Source of the DNA: CAXMQS01 sp964195995 | GTDB lineage: Bacteria > Actinomycetota > Acidimicrobiia > Spongiisociales > JAOTWH01 | NCBI GenBank assembly: GCA_964195995.1 | Contig: CAXMQS010000095.1 | Location: 46,374-110,373 of the forward strand | Reading direction: 5' to 3' | Length of the DNA: 64,000 nt | Shown: positions 46,812 through 54,302 of the stretch, in pieces | Position numbering within the stretch: the stretch's first letter is position 1 | How the letters are laid out: every line of letters begins with the position of its first letter | Notes under the pieces: generated by a model | What the model saw: the letters and a program-made list of their open reading frames with translations, nothing else | Databases searched by the model: none | Told to the model about the DNA's origin: nothing | Program-made: the position numbers and the translations under genes

Positions 46812-48137
46812 ATGGACCTGGAATCGATCTTCAAGGCATACGACATTCGCGGGCCTTCCCCCGGCGAATTGGACGAGGTGGCAGCTCAGGCGATCGGTGC
46901 CGCCTTTGGCTCTTTCGCCAAGGGGCCCGTTGCCATCGGCCGGGACAGCCGCCTGAATTCGCCGGCACTATCGGCCGCCTTCGCGAGCGGCGTAGTCAGT
47001 GTCGGCCATGACGCGATGGACATCGGTCAGGTGCCAACTGATCTCGTCTACTTCGTGTCCGGCGCCGAATCGGTAGCGGGTGCCATGATCACCGCCTCTC
47101 ACAACCCCGTCGGCTACAACGGCATCAAGCTGTGCTTGCCCGGGGCTGCCCCTGTCGGGGCTGAGAGCGGATTGGCGCAGATAAGGGCAGATGCCGAGGC
47201 GGGCGTTGCTGCGGCAGCGTCGCCTGGCCAAGTCACCGAGCAGGACTTCCGTGCCGCGTACGTCGATCACGTAACGGGGGTCATCGGTAGCGAGGACCTG
47301 GCCGACCTGACCGTTGTCTGTGACGCTGGTAACGGCGTGGCCGGAGTCGTCCTCGAGGACATCTTCGACCGCATCGTCCCCCGGCTCGACGGCTTGTATC
47401 TCGAGCCGGACGGCACCTTTCCCAATCACCACCCAGATCCGCTTCGGCCCGAGAATCTCGTGGACCTCGTGGCCAGGATGGACGAGACGGGTGCCGACCT
47501 CGGAGTTGGGTTCGACGGTGATGCCGACAGGGCGTTCTTCATTGACGATCAAAGGGAGCCGCTGAGTGGCTCGACGACGACGGCGATCATCGGCGCATGG
47601 TTCCTTGCCCGAGAGCCCGGCGCGGCCATCGTTCACAACCTCATCACGTCGCGAGCGGTGCCGGAAACGGTTGAGCGCCTCGGCGGCCGACCGATCCGAA
47701 CCCGCGTCGGTCACTCCTACATCAAGGGGGTAATGGCAGACAGCGGTGCCATCTTCGGGGGCGAGCACTCCGGCCACTACTACTTCCGCGATAACTACCG
47801 GGCCGATTCGGGGATGATGGCGATGGTCGTGCTGCTCAAAGTCTTGTCCGAGGCCGGTGTGCCGCTGTCGGAGCTGCGAAGGGGCTACGAGCTCTATGCC
47901 GAATCCGGCGAGATGAACTTCGAAGTTGCCGACACCGGAGCTGCCATGGAAAGAGTCGAGGCGGCGTTCGACGATGGCGAGGTCGACCGTCTCGATGGGT
48001 TGACGGTGATCTGGGAGGATCGCTGGTTCAACCTGAGGCCGTCCAACACGGAACCCGTGGTGCGGCTGAACGTCGAGGCATCTGATGCCGCCACCGTTGC
48101 CGACATGGTCGAGGCGATTAGCGAGGTGATCCGGTGA
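46812..48137 (+). CDS. manB: Phosphomannomutase/phosphoglucomutase
   Basis: A 441-residue alpha-D-phosphohexomutase. All four landmarks are present: phosphoserine loop ITASHNPVGYNGIK, metal loop FDGDADRAFF, sugar loop GGEHSGHYYF and the phosphate-binding RPSNTEPVVR. It interconverts mannose-6- and mannose-1-phosphate, feeding the GDP-mannose pyrophosphorylase. It begins the group manB / Trm112-like / cupin / sahH, which is also conserved in mycobacteria. The stop overlaps the next GTG. Confidence 0.93.
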   Translation: MDLESIFKAYDIRGPSPGELDEVAAQAIGAAFGSFAKGPVAIGRDSRLNSPALSAAFASGVVSVGHDAMDIGQVPTDLVYFVSGAESVAGAMITASHNPVGYNGIKLCLPGAAPVGAESGLAQIRADAEAGVAAAASPGQVTEQDFRAAYVDHVTGVIGSEDLADLTVVCDAGNGVAGVVLEDIFDRIVPRLDGLYLEPDGTFPNHHPDPLRPENLVDLVARMDETGADLGVGFDGDADRAFFIDDQREPLSGSTTTAIIGAWFLAREPGAAIVHNLITSRAVPETVERLGGRPIRTRVGHSYIKGVMADSGAIFGGEHSGHYYFRDNYRADSGMMAMVVLLKVLSEAGVPLSELRRGYELYAESGEMNFEVADTGAAMERVEAAFDDGEVDRLDGLTVIWEDRWFNLRPSNTEPVVRLNVEASDAATVADMVEAISEVIR

Positions 48138-48304
48138 CAGGCCTCGACCCGGACTTCCTCGCCATCCTGCGGTGCCCCGTCTGTCGCGGCGAGGTCGAGG
48201 AAGAGCTGGAGCCTCATCGCCTGCGTTGTCGCGACTGCGCCAGGGTGTATCGGGTCACGGACGGGATTCCGGCCATGGCCCCCGATATGGCTGAGGAGCA
48301 ATAG
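48134..48304 (+). CDS. Trm112-family zinc-binding small protein
   Basis: A 56-residue protein starting at GTG 48134 inside the manB stop. It contains LAILRCPVCRGEVEEELEPH followed by LRCRDCARVYRVTDGIP, a Trm112/YcaR-type zinc ribbon (two CxxC). In bacteria these are partners or stabilisers of methyltransferases, and they recur next to phosphomannomutase in actinobacteria. It overlaps the cupin gene by one base. Its short length makes it easy to miss. Confidence 0.85.
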   Translation: MTGLDPDFLAILRCPVCRGEVEEELEPHRLRCRDCARVYRVTDGIPAMAPDMAEEQ

Positions 48305-48669
48305 TGGCCTCCGGCGTTGTCGTGCCCAAGCCGTGGGGTAGCGAGCTCATCTGGGCCCATACCGATGCCTACGCCGCCAAGATCCTGTCGATCACTGCAG
48401 GCAAGCGGCTGTCGCTGCAGTTCCATGAGCTCAAGACCGAGACGATCCTGGTCGCCGAGGGCAGGCTCTTGCTGCACTTCGGCCCGACGGCGGATGACAT
48501 CGAGACCAAGGAGCTGGTTGCCGGCGAGTCATTCCACGTGCCCGTCGGTCTCGTCCACCGTTTCGAGGCCATCGAGGACACCAAGCTGATCGAAGTATCC
48601 ACGGCAGAGCTCGATGATGTCGTGCGCCTCTCCGACGACTTCGGTAGAGAGGGCACCACCGAGGCCTAA
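48304..48669 (+). CDS. Cupin protein, mannose-6-phosphate isomerase type II-like
   Basis: A 121-residue single cupin. It reads VPKPWGSELIWAHTDAYAAK, then SLQFHELKTETILVAEGRL and FHVPVGLVHRFEAIED, the pattern of the isomerase domain of type II mannose-6-phosphate isomerases, with metal ligands H, E and H. It probably supplies mannose-6-phosphate for the adjacent phosphomannomutase. GTG 48304 overlaps the upstream TAG by one base. A general cupin of other function cannot be excluded. Confidence 0.8.
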   Translation: MASGVVVPKPWGSELIWAHTDAYAAKILSITAGKRLSLQFHELKTETILVAEGRLLLHFGPTADDIETKELVAGESFHVPVGLVHRFEAIEDTKLIEVSTAELDDVVRLSDDFGREGTTEA

Positions 48670-48727
48670 GTTCCTCTTCTCGCCTGCCGCCGACGCCATA
48701 GACTGCCGCCCGCCAGGAAAGGATTGC

Positions 48728-49975
48728 ATGGACTACGACATCAAGGACATAGACCTCGCCGCCGAAGGCCAGCTCCGAATCGACTGGGCTGCCCGCCGCA
48801 TGCCCGTTCTGGCGAGCCTCGTCGAAGACGCTGCCGGCGCCAAGCCACTCGCGGGGAAGACCGTCGTCGGCTGCCTGCACGTGACCGCAGAGACGGCGAA
48901 CCTCATGCTCGCTCTGCGAGATCTGGGGGCAGAAGTTGCTCTGTGCGCTTCGAACCCGCTGTCGACTCAGGATGATGTTGCTGCTGCGCTGGTGGCCGCG
49001 GGCATTCCGGTATTCGCCGTTCGGGGCGAGGACTCGGATACCTACTACAGCCACATCCATTCGGTTCTCGACATGAACCCGGACGTCACCATGGACGATG
49101 GCGCCGACCTCGTCACCGTGTTGCACAAGGAACGAACGGAGCAGGACGTGCTCGGATCGACCGAGGAGACAACGACCGGCGTGATCAGGCTCCGCGCCAT
49201 GGAGGAAGAGGGCGTGCTTCGCTTCCCGGTGGTTGCCGTCAACGACTCAGCCACCAAGCACCTCTTCGATAATCGTCACGGCACCGGCCAATCGGCTCTC
49301 GATGGGATCATGCGAGCTACCAACGTGCTCTTCGCCGGCAGGACCGTGGTTGTTGTGGGATACGGCGACTGTGGGCTTGGTGTCGCTGCGAGAGCCGCGG
49401 GGCTCGGGGCCAACGTCATCGTCGTGGAGGTGCAGCCGGTGCGGGCTCTCGCCGCCGCCATGGAGGGCTATCGCGTTGTAAACGCCGAGGCTGCGGCTGC
49501 TGAGGGCGACATCTTCGTCACCGTCACCGGAGGCATTCACGCCATCGGTGCCGAGCACTTCAACCTGATGAAGGACGGCGCCATCATCTCCAACGCCGGA
49601 CACTTCGATGTCGAGATCGATCTTGTGGCTTTGGAGAAGATGGCCGTTGCCAAGCGTCGATTGCGTGAGAACCTCGACGAGTACGAGCTGGCCGACGGCA
49701 GGCGCATCGTTGTGGTCGCCGAAGGCCGCCTCGTCAACCTGAGCGCGGCCGAGGGTCATCCCGCCGACGTCATGGACATGTCCTTCGCCAACCAGGCGAC
49801 GGCTGTTCGCTGGGTGGTCGACAACGCCGAGAACCTGGAGAGCAAGGTCTACCGCTTGCCAGAAGAACTCGACGACGACGTCGCTCGCATCAAGCTGGAG
49901 TCCATGGGCTTCTCGCTGCAGGTGCTGACCCCAGAGCAGGCCAAATACCTCGCCAGCTGGCAACACGGGACGTAG
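48728..49975 (+). CDS. ahcY: Adenosylhomocysteinase, short (archaeal/Thermotoga-like) type
   Basis: A 415-residue NAD enzyme that splits S-adenosylhomocysteine. It has GCLHVTAETANLM, NDSATKHLFDNRHGTGQSA, the NAD loop VVVGYGDCGLGVAARAAGLG and NAGHFDVEID. It lacks the ~40-residue insertion and the C-terminal KPDHYRY tail found in most bacterial and mycobacterial enzymes and ends at YLASWQHGT, as in the archaeal/Thermotoga form. ATG 48728 has AGGAAAGG upstream. It follows the cupin gene in the same direction and is followed by an 89-bp tandem repeat. Confidence 0.95.
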   Translation: MDYDIKDIDLAAEGQLRIDWAARRMPVLASLVEDAAGAKPLAGKTVVGCLHVTAETANLMLALRDLGAEVALCASNPLSTQDDVAAALVAAGIPVFAVRGEDSDTYYSHIHSVLDMNPDVTMDDGADLVTVLHKERTEQDVLGSTEETTTGVIRLRAMEEEGVLRFPVVAVNDSATKHLFDNRHGTGQSALDGIMRATNVLFAGRTVVVVGYGDCGLGVAARAAGLGANVIVVEVQPVRALAAAMEGYRVVNAEAAAAEGDIFVTVTGGIHAIGAEHFNLMKDGAIISNAGHFDVEIDLVALEKMAVAKRRLRENLDEYELADGRRIVVVAEGRLVNLSAAEGHPADVMDMSFANQATAVRWVVDNAENLESKVYRLPEELDDDVARIKLESMGFSLQVLTPEQAKYLASWQHGT

Positions 49976-49979
49976 AACT

Positions 49980-50252
49980 AGCGCGGTGGGCTCTGCCCGC
50001 CGCTGAACACATCTCTCCCCCCGCAGGGGGGAGTACCCGGCGAAGCCGGGGGAGGGGGGCCTCTTACCAGCGCGGTGGGCAAAGCCCACCGCTGAACACA
50101 TCTCTCCTCCCGCAGGGGGGAGTACCCGGCGAAGCCGGGGGAGGGGGGCCTCTTACCAGCGGGGTGGGCAAATCCCACCGCTGTTTCGTCTCTCCCCCTG
50201 CGAGAGCGGTGGGGGGAGCACCGGCCCGCACGGCCGGGGAGGGGGGCGCTAG
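49980..50252. repeat. 89-bp tandem palindromic repeat, about three copies (REP-like)
   Basis: Units start at 49980, 50069 and 50158 with an exact 89-bp period; copies 1 and 2 are nearly identical and copy 3 is degenerate. Each holds three hairpins: gcggtgggc/gcccaccgc, ctccccc/gggggag and cccggc/gccggg. The 346-bp gap between ahcY and the FtsH-like gene is otherwise empty of genes, and bases 50253-50321 show nothing I can name. A relative lies after ssrA at 62663. The first hairpin may also end ahcY transcription. Confidence 0.85.
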
Positions 50253-50321
50253 ATCCTGACGCCGACTGCGTCGAGAGTCTGCCTGAGTGAGCCGCGTCGA
50301 CAGGCCCGCGTAGGCCCTGCC

Positions 50322-52160
50322 CTACAGATCCAGTAGTTCGATCGAGCTGGCGGGGTCGATGTCCCGAGCGTCGATGACCGTGTCGCCGGCGGCGATAGCC
50401 CGCATCTCGGCTTCCCTGAGGACTCTCATGATCTCATCGTCAATGAGCTCCTCACGTTCGAGGAGCGCGTCGCGCAGGGCCTCGATGAGGTGGCGGTTCT
50501 TCGAGATGATCCGCCTCGCCGCGTCCTTGCCATCGTCGAGTATCCGCTCGACGCGCATGCGCCCGACCTCGTCGCTGAGGACGTTGGCCGCGAGGTTGCC
50601 CCCAACCAGTCCACTGTTCACCGCTCGGTATGACACGAGCGAGCCACCCATTCCGAGCGAACCGACCATTTCTACGGCTATTGACGTGGCGCCAACCAGG
50701 TCGGCGCCGGGTCCGGTTCCGGACTCTCCGAAGAACAGCTCCTCGGCGACCATGCCGCCCATGGCGATCTGGATGAGGGCCAGCATCTCTGACTTGCGCT
50801 TGGTGAAGCGTTCTTCGCTGTCGGAGTGGGCGAGTAGGCCGAGTGCCGATCGCCGCTTGATGATCGACAGGACCTCGAGCTTGCGGCCCTTGCCGACGAG
50901 ATAGGCCATGACGGCATGTCCTGCCTCGTGCACTGCGATGGTTGCTCGCTCTTCGGTTTCGTACTCGACGGGCTGAGGAAGGCCGATCTCTACTTCCATT
51001 CGGGCCTTGCGCACGTCGTTGACCGTCAGCGCCGAGCGGCGATTGCGGAGCGCAACGAGCAATGCCTCATCGAAGAGCCGCTCCATCGACGCCGGCGTAT
51101 AGCCCATGGTGGCGGCCGAAAGGTCGTCCCTGGCGGCGTCGTTATTGAGTTCGGCAGTGTGGGCCTTGGTCTCGAGGAAGTAGTCGATCAGCTCCCTGCG
51201 ATCGTCGCGCCCCGGAAGGTCAAAGCTGAGGATCCGGTCGAAGCGGCCTGGTCGCAGCAATGCGGGGTCGAGGGAATCTGCGCGGTTCGTGGCGGCGATC
51301 AGCAGGATGTTGGCGAAAGGCGGTGCCTTGGTGAGGAGCTGGCGATGCGAAGGCAGATAGCGATTGATCACGCGGCGCCACCAGTTGGCGAACCGAACCG
51401 ACCGGGGGGACTCGTCGAAGCTCTGCATCTGAACGAGGAGCTCGTTGACGACCCCACCAACGCCCTCGGAAATGGCCGGCGACACCGCAGTCCCTCGATC
51501 GTCCCTGCCCTCGGCCGAGGACTGGTTCATACCACCCCGCTTGGTGCCGATGGCGTCGAACTCTTCGATGAAGCCGATCGCTCCGCCCTCAGCTCGTGCC
51601 ACCTTCCGAAGGTCTTTGAAGAACGTTCGGATCTTGCGGGCGGTCGCCCCGTACCACATCGACTGGAAGGACGTCGCCGACACGAATAGGAAGGGGACAC
51701 CTGCTTCCTTGGCCATTGCCTTGGCAACGTGTGTCTTGCCGGTGCCGGGAGGGCCCTCGAACAGCACGCCTCGCCGCGGCCGTCCTCCCATCTCCGCCTT
51801 GAAGCGCTTGTGGTTCAGGAATACTTCGAGCGTGTGCCTGACCTCGGCAACGACGGGACCGAGACCCTTCACGTCGGAGAAGCCGATGTCGAGCTGCTCG
51901 GGAAGGAAGATGGAGTGTGGCGACTTCCCCTTGCCCAACATGGGGACCAGGATGACGACGCCGATCAGCAGGATGATGAGGATGCCTGGCAGCCAGATCA
52001 TGGCCTCGGCTGAGAGGTGGGGCAACCCCGGCGAGATCGGATTCGCTGTCGCAATGCGGTACCACAGCCATGCCGCGACGGGAAGCAGAAAGAACATCGA
52101 CAATCGGACAAGTCGCTTGGCTCTTTGTCGCTCCCGCGATGCTGTGACGTCGACTGCCAA
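50322..52160 (-). CDS. FtsH-like AAA+ membrane metalloprotease, divergent
   Basis: A 612-residue protein: two N-terminal membrane helices (about 18-35 and 52-75), an AAA module and an M41 peptidase. Walker A is GPPGTGKT (136-143), the second region of homology ends RPGRFDRI, and the zinc site is HEAGH (411-415) with GADLVGAT later. Walker B reads FIEEFD (197-202), with Glu199 where FtsH has Asp; the pore loop is MWYGATARK where FtsH has FVG; and about 40 extra residues sit between Walker B and the sensor. It is probably still a protease but is a paralogue, not standard FtsH. TTG 52160 is preceded by AGGAGGA. Confidence 0.85.
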   Translation of the reverse strand: MAVDVTASRERQRAKRLVRLSMFFLLPVAAWLWYRIATANPISPGLPHLSAEAMIWLPGILIILLIGVVILVPMLGKGKSPHSIFLPEQLDIGFSDVKGLGPVVAEVRHTLEVFLNHKRFKAEMGGRPRRGVLFEGPPGTGKTHVAKAMAKEAGVPFLFVSATSFQSMWYGATARKIRTFFKDLRKVARAEGGAIGFIEEFDAIGTKRGGMNQSSAEGRDDRGTAVSPAISEGVGGVVNELLVQMQSFDESPRSVRFANWWRRVINRYLPSHRQLLTKAPPFANILLIAATNRADSLDPALLRPGRFDRILSFDLPGRDDRRELIDYFLETKAHTAELNNDAARDDLSAATMGYTPASMERLFDEALLVALRNRRSALTVNDVRKARMEVEIGLPQPVEYETEERATIAVHEAGHAVMAYLVGKGRKLEVLSIIKRRSALGLLAHSDSEERFTKRKSEMLALIQIAMGGMVAEELFFGESGTGPGADLVGATSIAVEMVGSLGMGGSLVSYRAVNSGLVGGNLAANVLSDEVGRMRVERILDDGKDAARRIISKNRHLIEALRDALLEREELIDDEIMRVLREAEMRAIAAGDTVIDARDIDPASSIELLDL

Positions 52161-52238
52161 GCGTTCCTCCTGTAGTGCCGTACAGAGAAATGTATCACTA
52201 ACTCTCAGTTACATGCTCACCACTGTTAGTAGTTCCCA

Positions 52239-52249
52239 GTGACTAGTCA
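52239..52249. promoter_or_regulatory. Palindromic motif GTGACTAGTCA, copy 3
   Basis: Eleven of twelve bases match GTGACTAGTCAC. It lies between the FtsH-like gene (79 bp upstream of its TTG) and comF (26 bp upstream of its ATG), in an AT-richer stretch that also holds the 13-bp inverted repeat TAACT-GAG-AGTTA (minus strand, near 52199-52211). Operator function is inferred. Confidence 0.4.
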
Positions 52250-52274
52250 GTCTGAAGATGTACGTTCGGTCGAG

Positions 52275-52763
52275 ATGTCGAACCTCTATCGCATGACTCC
52301 CGCCGGAGTGATGGTGGTGGGTGCCTTCCGTCACGGGGGTCAGGCTCGTCAACTGGTTCACCGGTTGAAGTATCACGCTGATCTGAGTGCCGGTCGGGCG
52401 CTGGCCGCCGCGATGGCACGGTGCATTGATGGCGATTGGGGATGTCTCGTGCCCGTCCCGCGGGCTACAACGCGGCGCCTTCGCTATGGGATCGACCCGG
52501 CCCGCTGGCTGGCGGCGGAGGTCGCCCGATTGAGCGGGCTTCCGGTGGTCGATGCGCTGACACCTGGCCTGTGGTGGCCCCGCCACGCCGGTGCCCAGGT
52601 GCGCCCATCGCCCGCGCTGCGCCTGAGAAGGCCAGCCGGGCCGATGGCAGTACTGGTGGATGACGTCGCCACCACCGGCGCCACCCTGGATCAAGCCGGG
52701 GGGGTGGTCGGTACGTGGCGAGCACTTGTGGCGACGGTAGTCATTGGGTCAAATGGCCCGTGA
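52275..52763 (+). CDS. ComF-family phosphoribosyltransferase domain protein
   Basis: A 162-residue PRTase-fold protein. It has GAFRHGGQARQLVHRLKYHA, LVPVPRATTRRLRYGIDPAR and the PRPP loop VLVDDVATTGATLD. The N-terminal zinc finger of full ComF is absent, so it is a short form. ComF proteins take part in DNA uptake in some bacteria; actinobacteria keep them near hpf and secA without clear function. I use ATG 52275; a GTG at 52239 would place the start inside the palindromic motif. Confidence 0.8.
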   Translation: MSNLYRMTPAGVMVVGAFRHGGQARQLVHRLKYHADLSAGRALAAAMARCIDGDWGCLVPVPRATTRRLRYGIDPARWLAAEVARLSGLPVVDALTPGLWWPRHAGAQVRPSPALRLRRPAGPMAVLVDDVATTGATLDQAGGVVGTWRALVATVVIGSNGP

Positions 52764-52789
52764 CAGGCTCAACCATGCGTGCGTATAGT
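52760..52789 (+). promoter_or_regulatory. Putative promoter for hpf
   Basis: GTGACA (52760-52765) and TATAGT (52784-52789) are 18 bp apart, 85 bp before the hpf start. The leader between them and the gene has a strong Shine-Dalgarno, aaaggagg (52861-52868). Confidence 0.45.
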
Positions 52790-52873
52790 GAGGCATCGGC
52801 AGCATTACGGCTCGGGTGTCTACGACTGAATCGTTGATTTCTCGGGCCGTTTCGTCGTCCAAAGGAGGCAGCG

Positions 52874-53419
52874 GTGGAAGTTCGGGTACACGGCAAACGG
52901 ATGCACGTCGGCACCGACCTCGGTGAACTGGCAAGGGAGAAGGTCGGAGGAGCCGGACGGATCTTCGGCGACTCGGCAACTGTCGACGTTGAGTTCTCCG
53001 AGCAGCACAACCCGCGCGTAGCCGCCGAGCGCTTCCGAGTCGAGGTCATGACGCGGGTTGCCGGACGCGATCTGAGGGTGGAGGCGGCATCAGCCGACGC
53101 CCGCAGCGCGCTGGATATCGCGTCTGAGAAGTTCGAACGACGCCTCCGCAGGCTCAAGGAACGCCTAGTGGAAAGGGGTCGCGGGGGCGGTGAGAAACGC
53201 CTCAATCAGCAGGGAGAACAGGCCGAAAACGAATCAGGAGACGAGGAGATCGTCCGCGTGAAGCAATTCGCGATCAAGCCCATGATGCCTGAGGAGGCTG
53301 CCCTGCAGATGGACATGCTAGGTCACAACTTCTTCTTCTTCCTGAACGGGGAGAACGATCGCTACGGCGTGCTGTATCGCCGTCGCGATGGCTCATTGGG
53401 GCTCATCGAGCCCTCATGA
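52874..53419 (+). CDS. hpf: Ribosome hibernation promoting factor, long form
   Basis: A 181-residue protein. The N-terminal ~100 residues are the ribosome-binding domain (VEVRVHGKRMHVGTDLGELA), then an acidic linker, then the C-terminal dimerisation domain KPMMPEEAALQMDMLGHNFF with VLYRRRDGSLGLIEP. The long form joins two 70S ribosomes into inactive 100S dimers in resting cells. The GTG start follows aaaggagg. Its stop overlaps the ATG of a response regulator gene. Confidence 0.95.
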   Translation: MEVRVHGKRMHVGTDLGELAREKVGGAGRIFGDSATVDVEFSEQHNPRVAAERFRVEVMTRVAGRDLRVEAASADARSALDIASEKFERRLRRLKERLVERGRGGGEKRLNQQGEQAENESGDEEIVRVKQFAIKPMMPEEAALQMDMLGHNFFFFLNGENDRYGVLYRRRDGSLGLIEPS

Positions 53420-54063
53420 CCCGCGTAGTCGTCGTCGACGACGTTGCCCTCTTTCGGGCGGGGTTGTCCGCCGCCCTCACCGAAGCCGGCTTCGAGGTCG
53501 TAGCTCAGGCCGAAGACGCCGAAGGCGCCGTCGCCATGGCCGAGAGCGAGCAACCGAACCTGGTGGTCCTCGACATCTTGATGCCGGGTCTGTCTGGTCT
53601 CGACGTGGTCGAGAAGATTGGCGCCGTATCGCCTGATAGCCAGGTCGTTCTCCTGTCCTCCTCTGAGTCCGAAGCGGATCTCCTCGAAGGCATCCGCGCC
53701 GGCGCGCGTGGCTACCTCAACAAGGACACGTCGTTTGAGATCCTGGCAAAGGCCATGGTGGACATCGCTGAGGGAGGAGCGGCCGTTACCCCCAAGATGG
53801 CCGGCAAGCTCTTCGACGCCACAAGGCAGATGCTGCGGCACCGCGAGCTGTTCGCAGCTCGCAAGCCAACGCTGACCGGTCGCGAGATCGAGGTTCTCGA
53901 ACTGGTGGCGCGTGGCCACACCTCGCGCGAGATCGGCAAGATTCTCTTCATCTCTGAGAACACAGTCAAGAATCACATCCGCAACGTTCTTGACAAGCTC
54001 GGCCTTCATTCACGTAACGAAGCGGTTCTCTATGCGATTCGTGAGAACCTGATCGCGCTGTGA
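53416..54063 (+). CDS. NarL/LuxR-family response regulator
   Basis: A 215-residue two-domain regulator: a receiver domain with acidic VVVDDVALFRAGL, phosphoacceptor Asp in VVLDILMPG (about residue 53) and conserved Lys in YLNKDTS, and a C-terminal LuxR helix-turn-helix (LTGREIEVLELVARGHTSRE and ISENTVKNHIRNVLDKLGLH). No sensor kinase gene is in the window. It is translationally coupled to hpf (ATGA), so it may respond to the same growth state. Confidence 0.93.
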   Translation: MTRVVVVDDVALFRAGLSAALTEAGFEVVAQAEDAEGAVAMAESEQPNLVVLDILMPGLSGLDVVEKIGAVSPDSQVVLLSSSESEADLLEGIRAGARGYLNKDTSFEILAKAMVDIAEGGAAVTPKMAGKLFDATRQMLRHRELFAARKPTLTGREIEVLELVARGHTSREIGKILFISENTVKNHIRNVLDKLGLHSRNEAVLYAIRENLIAL

Positions 54064-54107
54064 TGCCGCATGGATCCTGGCATGACGTCGGCGTCAGAGG
54101 AGTGATC

Positions 54108-54260
54108 ATGCGCGGCGCCGACGGCATCGACCTGAGCGATCCAGAGCCCATCGACTTCGATCACAATCTCGTGATCGATCAGCTCCTCCCGGCTATGGCC
54201 GGTATCGACCCCGCAGCGATGCTCGAGAAGGCATCCGTCCGCGAAGCCCTCGCCGCCTAA
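54108..54260 (+). CDS. Possible small protein (50 aa) between response regulator and secA
   Basis: ATG 54108 has AGAGGAG five bases upstream and encodes 50 residues (MRGADGIDLSDPEPIDFDHN, ending VREALAA). The frame extends back to GTG 54060, which overlaps the regulator stop, giving 66 residues. It is acidic, with no recognised family. The good ribosome site is the main support. Confidence 0.45.
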   Translation: MRGADGIDLSDPEPIDFDHNLVIDQLLPAMAGIDPAAMLEKASVREALAA

Positions 54261-54302
54261 CAACCCCCTTCCACAAGCCACGGCCTCCAATACACTCTCG
54301 AC

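Noticed and set aside
49976..50321. CRISPR array
   Set aside because: The 89-bp units are directly adjacent tandem copies with no unique spacers and are internally palindromic.
52239..52274. GTG 52239 as the comF start
   Set aside because: It falls in the recurrent palindrome, and the conserved region begins after ATG 52275. It remains possible.
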